The notes below the pieces were generated by a model. The model was not told the DNA's origin. It made no database searches and saw nothing but the letters and a program-made list of their open reading frames with translations. From assembly GCA_036874045.1 (NCBI GenBank), contig CM072339.1:19909501-19973500 (forward strand): DNA of 64,000 bases. Direction: 5' to 3'. Numbering within the stretch: position 1 is the first letter of the stretch; the number at the start of each line of letters is the position of its first letter. Shown here one piece after another: positions 13,431-61,177 of this stretch. This DNA is from Cymodocea nodosa. Lineage: Eukaryota > Streptophyta > Magnoliopsida > Alismatales > Cymodoceaceae. The position numbers and the translations under genes are program-made.

Positions 13431-16400
13431 CTGGTATTAGAACTTGGTTCATTTTTGAGCTCAAGGATTGAAGGTCTTTTGATAAAGACTTTAGTAGTGT
13501 AGTGAAATAATGAAAGTAATGGCAAACTATGGAAAACTCAAGATTAACGAAAAAGATTTTAGCTTCTAAAAGATATAGATTGAAGACTATCTATATTAGA
13601 GAAAGTTACGCAAGCCACTTTTAGGAAAGAAGCTAAAAGGGATGGACTAGAATGCATTAGAGTTATTAGATAGGTAGGCCCTAGGAGTTATCTAGTTGAC
13701 ATTGTCCAAGAGCATGACCTTTAACATTATCAATGATAAGATGATAGTAGGTCATATGTAGATAGGTAGGCCCTAGGATGTTATCTAGTCATTTGTATCC
13801 AACAAAGTATATCTCATGCATCGTTCATTTAACTTAAAGATGCATGAAGGAGGTTGTGTGATAGACCATGTAAACAAATTTAACATTATATTAACTCAAC
13901 TTAGTTTAGTAGATATAATGTTTGATAATAAGGACAATGCATTGATTTTACTATCATCGTTACCTAAGAGTTGATTTACAATAGCAACTAATGTTAGTAG
14001 TTCACTATGTCACAAGAAATTCAAACTGAATAGCATTAACGACTTAATATTAAGTTAGGACATTCAAAAAAGAAGCAATAGTGAAGCCTCAACTTCATCT
14101 ACCCTTAGTATGGAGAGTAGAGAGAGGAGTTATACATGTGATAAGTAGTCACAAAGGGAGTCCAAGTCATGGGCACTATTAAAGGGTTAGAAGAATGTCA
14201 TCTATTAGAACTATGATAAGAAGGAAAATTACATATCAGAATGTAGGACTTTCAAAAAGAACAAGGGGAAGACACTTGAAGTTGATGGTGCAAATATTGT
14301 TTGTAATGAGACAAGTGATGCCCTAATATGTTATTTGGATAGTTCTATTGAGTCCTATATTTTGAACTTAGGAGCTTCATTTCATTTCACTAATTGAAAA
14401 GAGTTGTTGTACAACTATAGTGCAACAAAAATTAAGAAAATATATTTTGCCAATGATATAGGTTTGAATGTAGTTGGGAAAGAAGATGTTTAGATAAAAA
14501 CTAAGAATGAGTTATGAAAATTAAGGGACATAAGATATGTCCTTGAATTGGCCAAGAATTTGATTTCCATGAGTCAACTAGATAATGAGAGTTACCACAC
14601 ACAATTTAGAGCTAAATAATAGAATGTAACTAAGGGTACCATAGTGATTGCTACAGGCAAGAAGATAAACATACTCTATTTAGCATCTAACTAGGAGAAT
14701 ACCATTGCAATAGTGAACAATATTGTCAATTCAACTTTATGGCGCAAGAGACATATTAGCAAAAATGGACTAAAGATAATGGTAGCTAAGGGAAAATTTC
14801 CAAACCTCAAGTTTATAAATTTAAAAATGTGTGAAGATTGCATCTATGAGAAGTAAAAGAAGTTAGTTTCTCTAGATCAATTTAAGAGCTAAGTTACAAA
14901 AGTTGAGGTTAGTTCACTAGCTTTTGTTAGTTTCATTTGAGGATCTCATTTTTATGTCACCTTCATTGATAATTATATAAGAAAGATGTTAATTTATTTT
15001 TTGAAACATAAGTTAGAAGTATTTTCAATTTTCAAGAACTGAAAAATAGAAGTTAAGAACTAGACTAGATAGAAATAAAATGTATAAAGTTTGACAATAG
15101 TGGAGAATATGATAACCAAGAATTTAAGAATTTCTGTGAGAAATATAGAATTAGAAAGTTGAAGATTATTACTTGAAATTTTTAGTAAAATAGAGTTGTA
15201 GAGAGAATTAACAAGACCTTGAATGAGAAAGCTAAGAGTATGCAATTACATGTAGATTTGCCAAAATCATTTTAGGTAAAAGTAGTCAATAAAACAATCT
15301 ACTTGATTAATAAATGACCTTTAGTTCCAGTAGAATTTAAATACTAAAAGAGATGTAGATAGAGAAGAATGTTGAATATGCTCACTTGAGAGTATTTGGA
15401 TTAGTATCTTATGTTCACATTAGTGGAGAAATAGGGACAAACTTGATTTAAAAGTATAGAAATATTATTTTATTGGCTATAGAGGAGATTACTTTGACTA
15501 CAAATTCTAAAATGACAAAACTAAAAAAGTAAATAGATCAAAATATGTGACATTTGGTGAATTCAATGTCTACAAGCACAAAAGTACTATAAAGATGAGA
15601 GCAAATAAAGTCAATTAATCCAAATGGATGAAGCTATTAACGACATTAGCATAGATATCAATGATGAAGAATCTCAATAATGAGTTGAATAAAAAAATCA
15701 ACTAAAGGAGGAAACACAAGTAGCTCCTCTACAACTTAGGAGGCCATCTAAGGTATCAAGGCCTCTAGAGAAATTTGTTATTGACAAATAGTGAAGAGCT
15801 AGAATCATATTTTGAGGTAATAAAGTAGAATGATGTCAATCAGTAGGAGTTAATAATGAAAGAAGAAATGATGTCCTTAGAGAAAAAAAAATTTGAAAGC
15901 TAATTTCATTACTAAAAGGAAAAAAAGTCTAATAGAACAAACAAATGTTTAAATTAAAGGAAGAATTAGATGGTAGGAAAAGATACAAGGTCAAATTGGT
16001 TGTTAACAATTTTCAACAAATCAATGATATTGATTATATAGAGGTGTTTTCCCAAGTAGTCAAGATGACTATAGTTATGGTGGTCTTGAGCATAGTGGTT
16101 ATGAAAAATTTATTTTTAGAGTAAATGAATGTGGAAACAATATTTCTTCATAGTGATTTGGAGGAAGAGATTTACATGTAGTAACTAGAAAGATTTATAG
16201 TATCTAGCAAGAAAAATTTGATTTGTAGCTTGTAGAAGAGTTTGTATGGTTTGAAGTGGTCTCTAAGACAATTGTACAAAAAGTTTGATAGTTTGTTAAT
16301 GTTATTGATTTTAGGAGAAATGATATAGGCTTTTACTATTACTATAAGTAGTTTGAGGATTGTTATATCATTTTATTAGTATATGTAGATAACATGTTGA

Positions 16401-17417
16401 TAGCAAGCTTAAGTATGGACAAAATTAATCAATTGATGAGGCAATTGTTAAAATAATTTGACATGAAAGATTTGGAAAAGCAAGACATTCTTATGATAAG
16501 AATTATCAAGAACATGACTATTGGAATTCTAAAGTTGTTTTAGGAGTACTTGAAAAAAGTAGTCAATTGATACAAGATTTTTGATGCAAAGGCTACAAGT
16601 TTGTCTCTTAGAAGTCAATTCAAATTGTCATAGGAGTAATTCCCAAAAACTACAAAGGAGAGGACCTTAATGTTTAAAGTACTTTATGTATCAACCTTAG
16701 GAAGTGTAATATATGCTATGATTTGTATAAAGCTTGATATAACTTATGCTATTGAAGTTGTGAGCAAATATATGATAGATCTAAGTACAGAACATTGGAG
16801 TGTAGTTAAATGGATCCTAAGATATTTGAAAAATTCCTCATGTGTAGGGTTTGTTGAACTAGAAGGGTTTTGTAATTCAGATTTTGGAAAAGATTTAGAT
16901 AAGAGTAGGAGTATTTTAGGTTATGTTTTCAATATAGAAGATATTATATTGTGCTGGATATCTAAATTGCAAAGCAATGTATCACTCTTAACAATTGAAG
17001 TAGAGTATATGATAGTTTCAGAGGTAGTTAAGGAGAGAATTTGATTGGAAAATTTTCTGAAGGAGCTAAGTCACAGTAGAATAATAGCATGTTATTTAGT
17101 GATAGAGTATTATTTACTTAGTTAAAAACTCAATATTCCATCAAAATCTAAACACATCAAGATGAGATACCATTTTATCTAGGAGTAGGTTAAGGATGAT
17201 AGTTTGAATCTATGAAAAGTAACAAAATCTAAACATGTAGCTGACATGTTGTCAAAAGTTTTGTGCACTCAGAAACTAAGTGTATGATCTTAGTTGGTCT
17301 TCAAGGAACTTGAAAAATGGAGACATGACATGTGGTAGAAAGACAAGTTACTACTTTAAAATCAAATTAGTTATAACAAATTTGAAGAGTTCTTGTGACA
17401 ATCTCTAAGTAGAAGAT

Positions 17418-17770
17418 TATTGAGTTTGATAGTAAGGTGTGGAAATTACCATAAGATCCTTACAAGGCACAAAATGGAAGAACTTCTAAACGAAAAGAAT
17501 TAGTCAAGAGATCAATACACGTGAAGGAAGAATATTGAAATCGATTAAGTCTAAGATTGCTGATTTACTTTTCAACTAGAAGGTGTAACTTATTTGGAAC
17601 AAGTGCTAGATAAAATGAATCTACGTAATGACTTACAAAATTACATAAAGAATAGTTCCAAACATTTGAGTTTGTCCGATGCTATAATTCTAGACAATCT
17701 GATTTTGTTCGGCGCTGCTATGGTGGAGAAAGAGAGCAGATCACGTGAACTATTTGAATTGTACGTGATA
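17418..17770 (+). repeat. Partial 3' LTR of copia element A
   Basis: Similarity to the 5' LTR is clear to about 17770 (GTGAACTATTTGAATTG against GTGAACTACTTAAGTTG) and then fades. The 3' end of this LTR therefore seems deleted or replaced, and no target-site duplication could be found. Confidence 0.6.
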
Positions 17771-18576
17771 AGAAGGGAACAAGGACACAAGTTCTCTCTC
17801 TCTCGTTTTTGGATCTCTTTCTCTCCACATAAAGATTAGGGCACCAAGATTTCCAGATCGTCTCCTCTCCCCTCTCTGGTATGCTATGCAACAACGTGGA
17901 GGAAGCTCACGGCGTTGCCCTCCTTCCTTCGATTTTTGCATTTCCATGTGTGGATAGGGCTCACAAGTGTCCTATTCAAGCTTTAGTAGCATCATGCAAG
18001 TGTCGTCCTCTCCAATGTCTGCAACTAAGTTCCCATCTTTAGTCGTCACTGGAAGTGCATGGAGAGGGTTGATCATTAGTTATGCATTAATGAGGAGCAG
18101 GTACGACACCAACACTAGGTTCTCCCATCTCTGGTGGAGTTGCTGTAGTGGTGACAGCTCATACGATTCTATGTGGAAGTGGCTTGGAATCGACATGGTG
18201 GTGTTCTACAACGTGGGGGTTGGTAGTTCTTAAGGTACTAAGTGGTTCTTGAAGAGATCTATTGTACATATGTGTGGATGTTTTATTTTTATGTTAGTTG
18301 GTAACGTGTTGTTGTGTCTTTGTGTTTGTTCTTGTATTTGTCATGTTGCTTGTGCCACATTTTATTTTGAACTTGCACTCTTCATAGTAAGAACTTCAAT
18401 TCAGGTGGATGTTTCTTGTTAATGTGTATGTGGATGTGAATATTGTTGGATGTGCGTGATGCGCATATGTGTTTTTATGATGTTTTGGTAAATGAATGTA
18501 TAGCCAATGTTTTGAGATGTTTGCAGTGCTGTTTTGCTTGATTTGCCACTTCATTATTGAGATGAGTGAAGGAGAA

Positions 18577-18603
18577 ACATGGACTGAAATCTTCAGTCCT
18601 TGT
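18577..18603. repeat. 27-bp imperfect palindrome, copy 1
   Basis: The core GGACTGAA-ATC-TTCAGTCC is a perfect 8-bp inverted repeat flanked by ACAT and TTGT. A related palindrome with different arm bases lies 172 bp downstream, followed like this one by the motif GACATC.TGGTAGGA. Confidence 0.6.
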
Positions 18604-18748
18604 GAAGCTCTTTCACGTGACATCTTGGTAGGATGGTGGATGCATTTTGATGAATACGTTTCATATATAAAAGACTGTAATTTTTGCGTATGTTATTGCC
18701 AAGCTCTGTCTAATTTTGCCACCCAATGACCTTGATATATGTAGGGAT

Positions 18749-18775
18749 ACATGGTCTAAAATTTTCAGACCATGT
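18749..18775. repeat. 27-bp near-perfect palindrome, copy 2
   Basis: It reads ACATGGTCT ... AGACCATGT around an AAAATTTT centre, with one mismatched pair. The flanks match those of the copy at 18577, which suggests a diverged tandem duplication whose dyad symmetry was kept. It lies about 2 kb upstream of the PHOT2 coding start. Confidence 0.6.
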
Positions 18776-19799
18776 TAAGCAAATTTGAATGACATCATGG
18801 TAGGAAATGGATAGATTGTTAGGTTAAAATAAGGATGACTTGAAGATAGTTGATATAATGTGGTTTTTATGACTTTCATGTATAGGTTGAGCTTGTAAAT
18901 GGTGTCAATGCTTGTATTGGACATTTATCTATTCATCTATCTTATTTTGTAGATTTTACTATGTTCCATTTGGGTGCAATTACGAATCTAAGGTAAAGGG
19001 GAGTAAAATAGGTTGCCATTGGTGAACCATAGGGTTATTTTTCCTAATGATCCCTTAAAAGGTTGTAAATAAATGCGATTTATGCCATATTACACATTCT
19101 AAATAAGTGAATTCTCAGTGTTAGAATTGCATTTCTAATTAGCTTCTTTGGTTTTAGTAAACTATAAGATAAGTAAGTGAATTGGAAAATTTTTGTACGA
19201 GCTTCTAATGGTTGACTTTCAAGGCTTCTAAAATCTGATATAACTATGTTCTATGTATAAATTAAAAATATAATTATATTTCACGTATTAAATTTATAAC
19301 ATATGTATCATATATTAACAACATGCGATTCCATGCAAGGTATGTAATCACATAATCTTTAAGAACATATAAATTGCTGTAAGTACCAACAAGAAAAATG
19401 TATGATTTATAGATTTATTTATAAGTCCCTTTGTCTTTTTCTCGCAGTAGTCCTCCTTTCCTTGTTGCATTACAATCCACTTATTCTGTACTTGAAAAAT
19501 GAATAGAGAGGAGTCGTCTGTAAAATTGTCACAGCCATCAGTAAGGAAAAGATAGCTAACCTGTTCTTCCACTTTAAAAAATATCAGCACAAACTTAAAC
19601 ATAAAATTAAAGAAAAAAAAAAAACATGCCACAACTATGTCGACTGTAGCACGGTTTTTTCATATTTTTTTTGAAGTTTTACATGGTGCATATTCGAAAA
19701 CATTAGGGGCTAATATGTAAAACCTCCAGTCAAAGGCAAACATTTCCAGACTACCGCCAAAAGTTTCGATTTTTATCTTCGAAAAGATTAGTGGTGCTC

Positions 19800-20290
19800 A
19801 ATCCTCACAATCTCCAACCCAACCCCACCGATGGCGTGTGCATGATCGCTCCTCCTCCCATCCCCGTAACCGTCGCCTCCAGCAACAGTAGTAGCGTTGG
19901 ACTGAAGTGAGACAATGAGATCGCCGATGGCGATGCGAGGAACTTTGATCAAGTTTGACGGGGTTCGATGTCTAGGAGGTTTTCAATCCCTTGCCATGGG
20001 GAAGGGGGTGGGGGAAGACGACCGCGACAGAAATAGACTATCTATTTCTTCTGATAGGGGAACAAAAGGGTGGGGAGGGTTGCATTGGTGTATCTATCCG
20101 AAAGAGGAAGAAAGAGAAGAGCATGGGATTCGGAAACTGCTGCGAGTGGACGTCGAATGATGCTATGTGTAGGCTGTCGATGGTGTACTTGGATCATTTT
20201 TGAGTTTTGGAGACTGGCGGTAAAGTCGTCGGCTACCATTTCGACCTTGTTGTTACGTTAATCGCTCTGGCTCGTTCTCAAGTAAACTCA
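19800..20290 (+). promoter_or_regulatory. GC-rich island, likely promoter or untranslated leader of PHOT2
   Basis: After kilobases of AT-rich DNA this stretch is markedly GC-rich, with CCACCGATGGCG, CCGTCGCCTCC and similar motifs, then returns to AT-rich sequence with T-runs typical of a plant 5' intron. It lies 0.5-1 kb upstream of the first PHOT2 coding exon on the same strand. Several short overlapping ORFs are present but none looks like protein. The role is inferred from composition and position only. Confidence 0.35.
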
Positions 20291-20811
20291 GCTCTCTCTT
20301 TTTTTTTTTTGAGGCTAGAATTCTTGAAGTTGCAGTTCCTTTTTCGTGTTTTTTTGTGAACATGAGGCGAAACAAATTTCGTTGTTTGAATTTACTTTAC
20401 CATACTGCTTGTCTCGGTTATGAAAACTGATGGTTCACTGAAAATTTCTTCTAATTTATGATCATTTCCAGAGTTTTGTTCCAGGTGATTGTGTTATCAT
20501 GCTATTTTTTAAAATTTTCTCCTTCATGTTTTAATTATCCGAGAGTACATACTCTTCGTTAATGATCGATTCCGTTTATTACTCCTTTCCTTTTTGACCT
20601 TATAAGAGAAGAGTTTAGTTCAAATGTTCATTCCATTCAAGCCATCAAATGCTGAAACAATGCTCGTTTTATGTCTCGACGCCTTCCTCTTGCTCAGAAT
20701 TATATGAAAATCAAATAGCTGGAGGTGCTTGCTGGCTGATTTGAAGAGTTTCTCTCCTCGTATCATCATTTTCTTCTCCTTCTTGCTACCACTTACTTCC
20801 TTGTTGCTTTA

Positions 20812-55814
<35,003 letters not shown>

Positions 55815-55852
55815 GAATTTCGTATGGCAAGGCTTTTCAAATGTTTCCATTT

Positions 55853-55858
55853 AATAAA
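55853..55858 (+). terminator. Candidate polyadenylation signal of PHOT2
   Basis: AATAAA lies 39 bases after the PHOT2 stop codon in a T-rich 3' flank. It is the first canonical signal after the coding end, though plant signals are loose and a later site could be used. Confidence 0.4.
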
Positions 55859-56669
55859 ACTAAACTTGTTTTACGTTTCATTCAGATTACAGTGGCCATG
55901 ATTTATTACGACGTATGCTAACAACTCGAAATAAGCTCCCATAAGAAATCTGCAAACTACGACAGTGTAAGATGTATAAAGGCCAACCATATCAAAAAGG
56001 AAAACGGCTTACATTTGTCATGTCATCAGCTGATCTCGTGGTCTTGTGACGGGAAAGACGACGGTGGTTATGAGATATTGAAAATTATGAATGCGTTCCT
56101 TAGAAAGATAGACCTTTTAAAGATTCTTGCTTCCATCACCATGCAATATTCAAGAAAAAGGAAGTATGATAGTAAAATTCTGACATGTGGAGTTACTACA
56201 GTATAACTCCGTGATGTAAAGAATTAAAAGATTTTCAAAACAAATGCTTCCTAAGTTTCAACTCCATCCGCGCTTACCGATGCATCTAGATGGTGAGTTG
56301 TTTTCTCACTATCTACATGATCGCAGATTTGAACATGCATGTTTGTTTATTTTATTTAATGAGGTACACTCATAAAAAGGTTTGGTAACTTCATCCATCT
56401 TCAAGGACATGGCAGCTTGCAACCAAGATAAGGTAGAGGACTCTGGGCTTCCACCTCGAGATAATCTACTTCTTGTCCATGTGTCTTTGACGCAGATTTT
56501 CGGCTACAGACCCAGGAAGAATCCAAACATGGCAATACCGACTAACTCATGGATGTCTGCCACCACATTGCACAGCCGTGCAAACACGGAATGACACACA
56601 ATAACAAATAATCCTCGACACCAGATCCATTTTGCTTCCTCAGTCCTCCCTCCACAACGACTTAATTTC
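55859..56669. other. PHOT2-MATE intergenic region
   Basis: About 0.8 kb separates the PHOT2 3' end from the MATE start. No separate gene is supported. The stretch should contain the MATE promoter and leader, but no clear TATA box could be assigned. Confidence 0.5.
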
Positions 56670-59600
56670 ATGGAGTCCTCTCCACTGCTGAAAAAGGAAG
56701 AGGAGGAGAAGAAACACTGTACTATTATTCCTTGTTCTCTCTGGGACGACACATGGAAGGAGATCAAACTGCTGTGGCATGTAGCCGGTCCGGCAATCAT
56801 GACATCGGTCATGCAGTACTCCATGGGCTCTGTCACGCAGACGCTTGTCGGTCACGTTGGTACCCTAGAGCTCGCGGCTGTTGGGATCCAGAACCTCGTT
56901 GTCTCCGGCTTTGGATTTGGCATCATGGTGATGAATTAAATCCCCCATACTCCCCTCTCCCCATCAAATTTAAGCCTATAACCATAACACCTCTTCTGTT
57001 TTTGCATGTGCTTCTCAGCTTGGCATGGGGAGTGCCTTGGAAACTCTATGTGGGCAAGCATATGGAGCTGGGAAAATGGACAAGTTGGGAATCTACCTGC
57101 AGAGAACATGGATAATCCTGCTTTTCACAGCCTGCCTTCTCACCATCCCCTACCTATTCGCCGCACCAATCCTGAAATTCCTGGGGCAAAGTGAAGACAT
57201 CGCAGACCTTGCAGGGAAGTTCTCTCTATGGATGATACCGGAGCTTTTCGGCTTTGCCATAGAGTCTCCCATTCAGAAGTTTCTTCAGGCCCAAAGCAAG
57301 GTCATGGCCATGATGTGGATTTCGGGATTCAACCTGCTTCTGCACCTATTCTGGAGCTGGCTCTGCATAATGAAGCTGGGAATGGGGCTGGTGGGCGCTG
57401 CAATCACTCTGAATCTTTCTTGGGTGGTGACCGTTGGAAGTCAGGCTGCTTATGTCATGTGTGGTACATGCAAGGATTCTTGGACAGGCTTCTCCCGGAT
57501 GGCTTTCACTGACCTCGGCCCCTTCATTGGGCTGTCCCTGGCTTCTGCTGTCATGTTGTGGTTTGTCATATATCTCCTCCAACTACTTTTTATCTTTTAT
57601 ATCAAGTAAAGTCTCATTTACAGTAGTTCAAATTCCTCCATGATGAAATAATTCTGTTTCTACCCTTTATATTCTTCTTGCTTTCGACTTGAAGACAGGG
57701 TTTTCTGCTCTATCTTAGAGTTGTCATTGGGGTCTCACCAGTTGCATTGTTTGCAGTCTGGAATATTGGACCTACATGGTTCTCGTTGTGCTGGCTGGCC
57801 TTCTGGAGAACCCGGAAATAGCAGTTGATGCAGCTTCCATATGGTGAGTTGTGGCTTCTTTTGTTTCATTTATGGGCGTGAAACGAACTTGGGTTGTTAC
57901 CATAGGCTTGAATTCTACTTTCATTACTGTGTTCTGCAGCGTGAACGTGGAGGGATGGTTTTTCATGATTCCACTTGGACTAATTACAGCTATAAGGTGA
58001 TTTCAAGGTCTTGCCACAGACCACTTCACACTAGTCCTGTCTCAATTCCCATTGCAACTGTTGTAACGTAACATCTATTTCTAAACCAAATGCGCATAAC
58101 ATTTATATATAGTATTGGATGACCAGCCACTGATCAGTTCATTAGAATCGTGTGGTAAATTATTCATCTACAAGCAAGAAAATATCAGGAAGCCAGATGT
58201 CTTCAGTCAATTGCAACAATGTCTTGCTATTATTCTTTGTGGTTGTCAGTGTGAGGGTCTCAAATGAGCTGGGTGCGGGACGACCGGAAGCAGCCAAGTT
58301 TTCAGTAATCGTCGCAGTGATGATGTCGCTGATTTTGCAAAACACATCTGCACTTATAGTTTTGCTAACAAGGAAAGACTTTCCAGTTCTTTTTACAGGC
58401 GACAAAACAGTGATGGAAGAAGTCAGTCGAGCTGCACTTTTCTTAAGTGCCTCCATTTTCCTCAGCAGTATACAACCAATTCTATCAGGTACGTCTGTTG
58501 GCAGCCTTTTTTATGCCAGGCTACATGCAATCATACGAATTATGCATCTGCAAATAGTTAATATTGCAGAAATACAACTACTTAGATGAATGAATGATAA
58601 TACTATAAGGGATACATTAACAAAAATTTATTAGAAATAAAATAGGAATTGGATTAATTAAATATAAGATAATAGAAAATTAACTTAGATGACTTGATCA
58701 AGATGGCAGTTGTTGCTTGCAATTCTGTACTTGTCAAGGTTAAATATTATTTAAGCCATAAGGTGACTCTAATGATGGTTGAAGAAATTTTTTTTTGAAC
58801 AATTTCCAATTCACGATTCACTAAATTAGTGTCTTGATAATTTAGGCAGAATTAAGCTATATTTTCTTTTTTGTGATATAGTAGTATTTTTGTCTAGATT
58901 CAAGCCTAAACTTTCTTCCCTTGAAACCTTTACAAGAGAAGAAATACAACTACTTATATGAATGAATGATAATACCATAAGGGATACATTAACAAAAAAA
59001 TTTATTAGAAATAAAATAGGAATTGTTTTAATTAAAGATAAGATAATAGAAAATTAACTTAGATGATTTGATCAAGATGGCAGTTGTTGCTTGCAATTCT
59101 GTACTTGTAAAGGTTAAACATTATTTAAGGCATAAGGTGACTCTAATGATGGTTGAAGGAAATATTTTTTGAGCAATTTCCTATTCATGATTCACTAAAT
59201 TAGTTTCTTGATAATTTAGACAGAATTAAGCTATATTTTCTTTTTTGTGATATAGTAGTATTTTTGTCAAGACTCAAGCCTAAACTTTCTTCCCTTGAAA
59301 CCTATACAAGAGAAGAAAAATACCAATTAAGCTTGCTGCTGTTGGTTAAGCTTACATATTATCTTCTGTTGTTAGGTGTTGCCGTTGGAGCTGGTTGGCA
59401 AGCTACCATTGCCTACATAAACATTGGTTGCTATTATTTGGTTGGTATGGTGGTTGCTGTCATTTTGGGTTTCAAACTCAATATGGGCTTGGAGGTAATC
59501 AAACATCTACGCCTCCTTAAGTATGTTAATGATTACAATGTTTTCAAAGAACCTATTCGCAGACCAGCAATATGTTTTCAAACCACCCTTGCACTTATGG

Positions 59601-60354
59601 CTTTTTTTTTGTATAAGTGCACTCATGGTTTTTAAGCATACGAATTTAGATAAAAAATTTAAAATTTATTCAATGTATTTCTATTTATGTTATATATTAT
59701 TCAATGTAATTTATGCATAGATGTAGATATGTATTCCTAACTCAACTAACCCTAAAAAACATTAAAATGTTCAAAAGATAAAAATATTAGTAAGATTAAC
59801 ATCACATCATTAATCATAGACAACAGTAACATTGAAATGTATTTCAATTATCAAGTTTTTCTCTTTTGAAAAAATTTGAAACTTAACATACTTGGATTCT
59901 TAATAAGATGAATAATTACCCAACCGCAAATCACACCTAGGCATCTCCACGGCCTAAACATCCACCTAAATTAGTGCATTTCTAAGCATATCTTGCCAAA
60001 TCCATTGTAGTTACCGGCGAGGGGGCAAAAAAAATAACATTTTTCCCTTGTTTTATCTTGCAATTAAGATTTTAGTATGCCTGAAATATGATATAATGTA
60101 GGGATTGTGGTGCGGTGTGCTTCTGGGAATCCTTTTGCAAACCATTATCCTCACAGTTATCACCCTACGAACTGATTGGAGGGAGGAGGTAAATCTTTTC
60201 ACAAAAGAAGAATGTTACAGGACATCACTGATGGTTCTAGCCAGGTTGCACACTAACATGGCACATTGCATACATGTTGCAGGCAGATTTAGCAAGGGAG
60301 AGAATTCGTACCTGGGGAGACTCAGAAGTTACCTCAGTCGAGGCCAATGGTTAG
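56670..60354 (+). CDS. MATE (DTX/DETOXIFICATION) efflux transporter, eight exons, complete
   Basis: Secondary carrier of the multidrug and toxic compound extrusion family, exchanging organic compounds for H+ or Na+ across the vacuolar or plasma membrane; its substrate cannot be read from sequence. The exons are 56670-56927, 57019-57560, 57757-57843, 57940-57996, 58250-58488, 59376-59494, 60102-60188 and 60283-60354, giving 486 residues, the usual length. Family signatures include LGMGSALETLCGQAYGAGK, LQRTWIILL, PILKFLGQ, NPEIAVDAASI, VRVSNELGAGRPEAAKFSV and GWQATIAYINIGCYYLVG. Hydrophobic stretches fit about 12 membrane helices. The start gives an acidic-lysine N-terminus (MESSPLLKKEEEEKK) as in many DTX proteins. 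The C-terminus is hydrophilic and ends EANG. Intron 5 contains a 372-bp tandem duplication. It resembles plant DTX proteins with the VxRVSNELGAG core. Confidence 0.95.
58569..59314. repeat. Two-copy tandem duplication, period about 372 bp, in a MATE intron
   Basis: Copy 1 (58569-58940) and copy 2 (58941-59314) both run from GAAATACAACTACTTA to CCTTGAAACCT.TACAAGAGAA with only occasional differences. They lie wholly inside intron 5 (58489-59375), whose length they roughly double. No exon sequence is included. Confidence 0.9.
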
Positions 60355-61177
60355 AAGCTACCATAAGTAATCGTCCCGCTTTACCTACAGTCACGGCAAA
60401 GTCTGCTTTGTGAGTAGACAAGTTTGTGTCATCTTTGCAAGCAAAGGCGATAGTTGAATGCCCTGAATAACAGTGTTTCTTAGAATTGCAGAAGAAGCTT
60501 AACTATGTAAAGGTACCAATGCTTGTCCTTAAAAGTAACTTTTAAGGAATGCAGGTAAAGTTTCAATACACATACATAGATACTGCTCTTAAAAAAATGC
60601 AAATAACGACTAACGCAGAACTTGAAATTAGGATGACCTCCAGAGACTTGAAATCTTCAGCTGATTCGGAATGTGACGTAGATGTCGTCCCAAAACAGTC
60701 AACTAATTCGGCCATCAACAGCTTACGGCAGTTCCATGTATTACTTCATTCAGTTCATTGTGAAAGAAGACCAGATCGGCATGTTCCGTAAAAACAATGA
60801 TAAATACATGGTTTCTTGCTTTCTGCATTCAATACACCAAAATTTTATTAAAAAGACACACATAGCGTGCATGATACATGGATTTCAATTTACTCTTCCG
60901 ATCAATATCGCATTCCATGGACATCCCACTTTATCGCCCAAAACCCTACTTTCCTTAACTGTATAGCATCCAACAATCAGCATTACCCAAGGAACGCCCA
61001 AAACACATCCGCAGATACTAGAGAGTGAAAAGACAGAAAATACGAAAAATTGTTTTTACCCCAAAGAAAGGAGAAGGCCCAACGTTACTTGAACAACAAG
61101 GTACATACCAATCATGAATGTAGGAGGAGAAAGGGTAATACATACACGGACATTGTCTTTTGGCAACGGGTTTTGCT
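60355..61177. other. Spacer downstream of MATE
   Basis: This stretch holds the MATE 3' flank. Two overlapping short ORFs (60549-60791 and 60682-60966) show no domain, and no AATAAA could be tied to the gene. Nothing further is supported. Confidence 0.45.

Larger units (their letters stand above)
12753..17770 (+). mobile_element. Decayed full-length Ty1/copia retrotransposon (element A)
   Basis: A 5' LTR-like region (12753-13430) is followed by a primer-binding site TGGTATTAGAAC (13432-13443), complementary in style to initiator tRNA-Met. Related LTR sequence returns at 17418-17770. Between them, in broken frames, come gag with a degraded zinc knuckle near 14200, protease, integrase (14700-15300) and reverse transcriptase (15900-16500). 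The catalytic box reads YVDN rather than YVDD near 16382-16393. RNase H follows at 16670-17044 (WISKLQSNVSLLTIEVEYM). Many internal stops show it is dead. Order PR-INT-RT-RH places it in copia rather than gypsy. It sits in the KCBP-PHOT2 spacer. Confidence 0.9.
17771..19799. other. Spacer between copia element A and the PHOT2 upstream region
   Basis: No domain-bearing frame was found. The first 450 bases are richer in GC and open in one frame (17967-18233) without recognisable content; the rest is AT-rich. Two related palindromes at 18577 and 18749 are listed separately. Confidence 0.4.

Noticed and set aside
57228..57582. Overlapping ORFs on both strands within the MATE exon
   Set aside because: They are shadows of the 542-bp coding exon 57019-57560, which has clear MATE signatures and phase-consistent splice sites.
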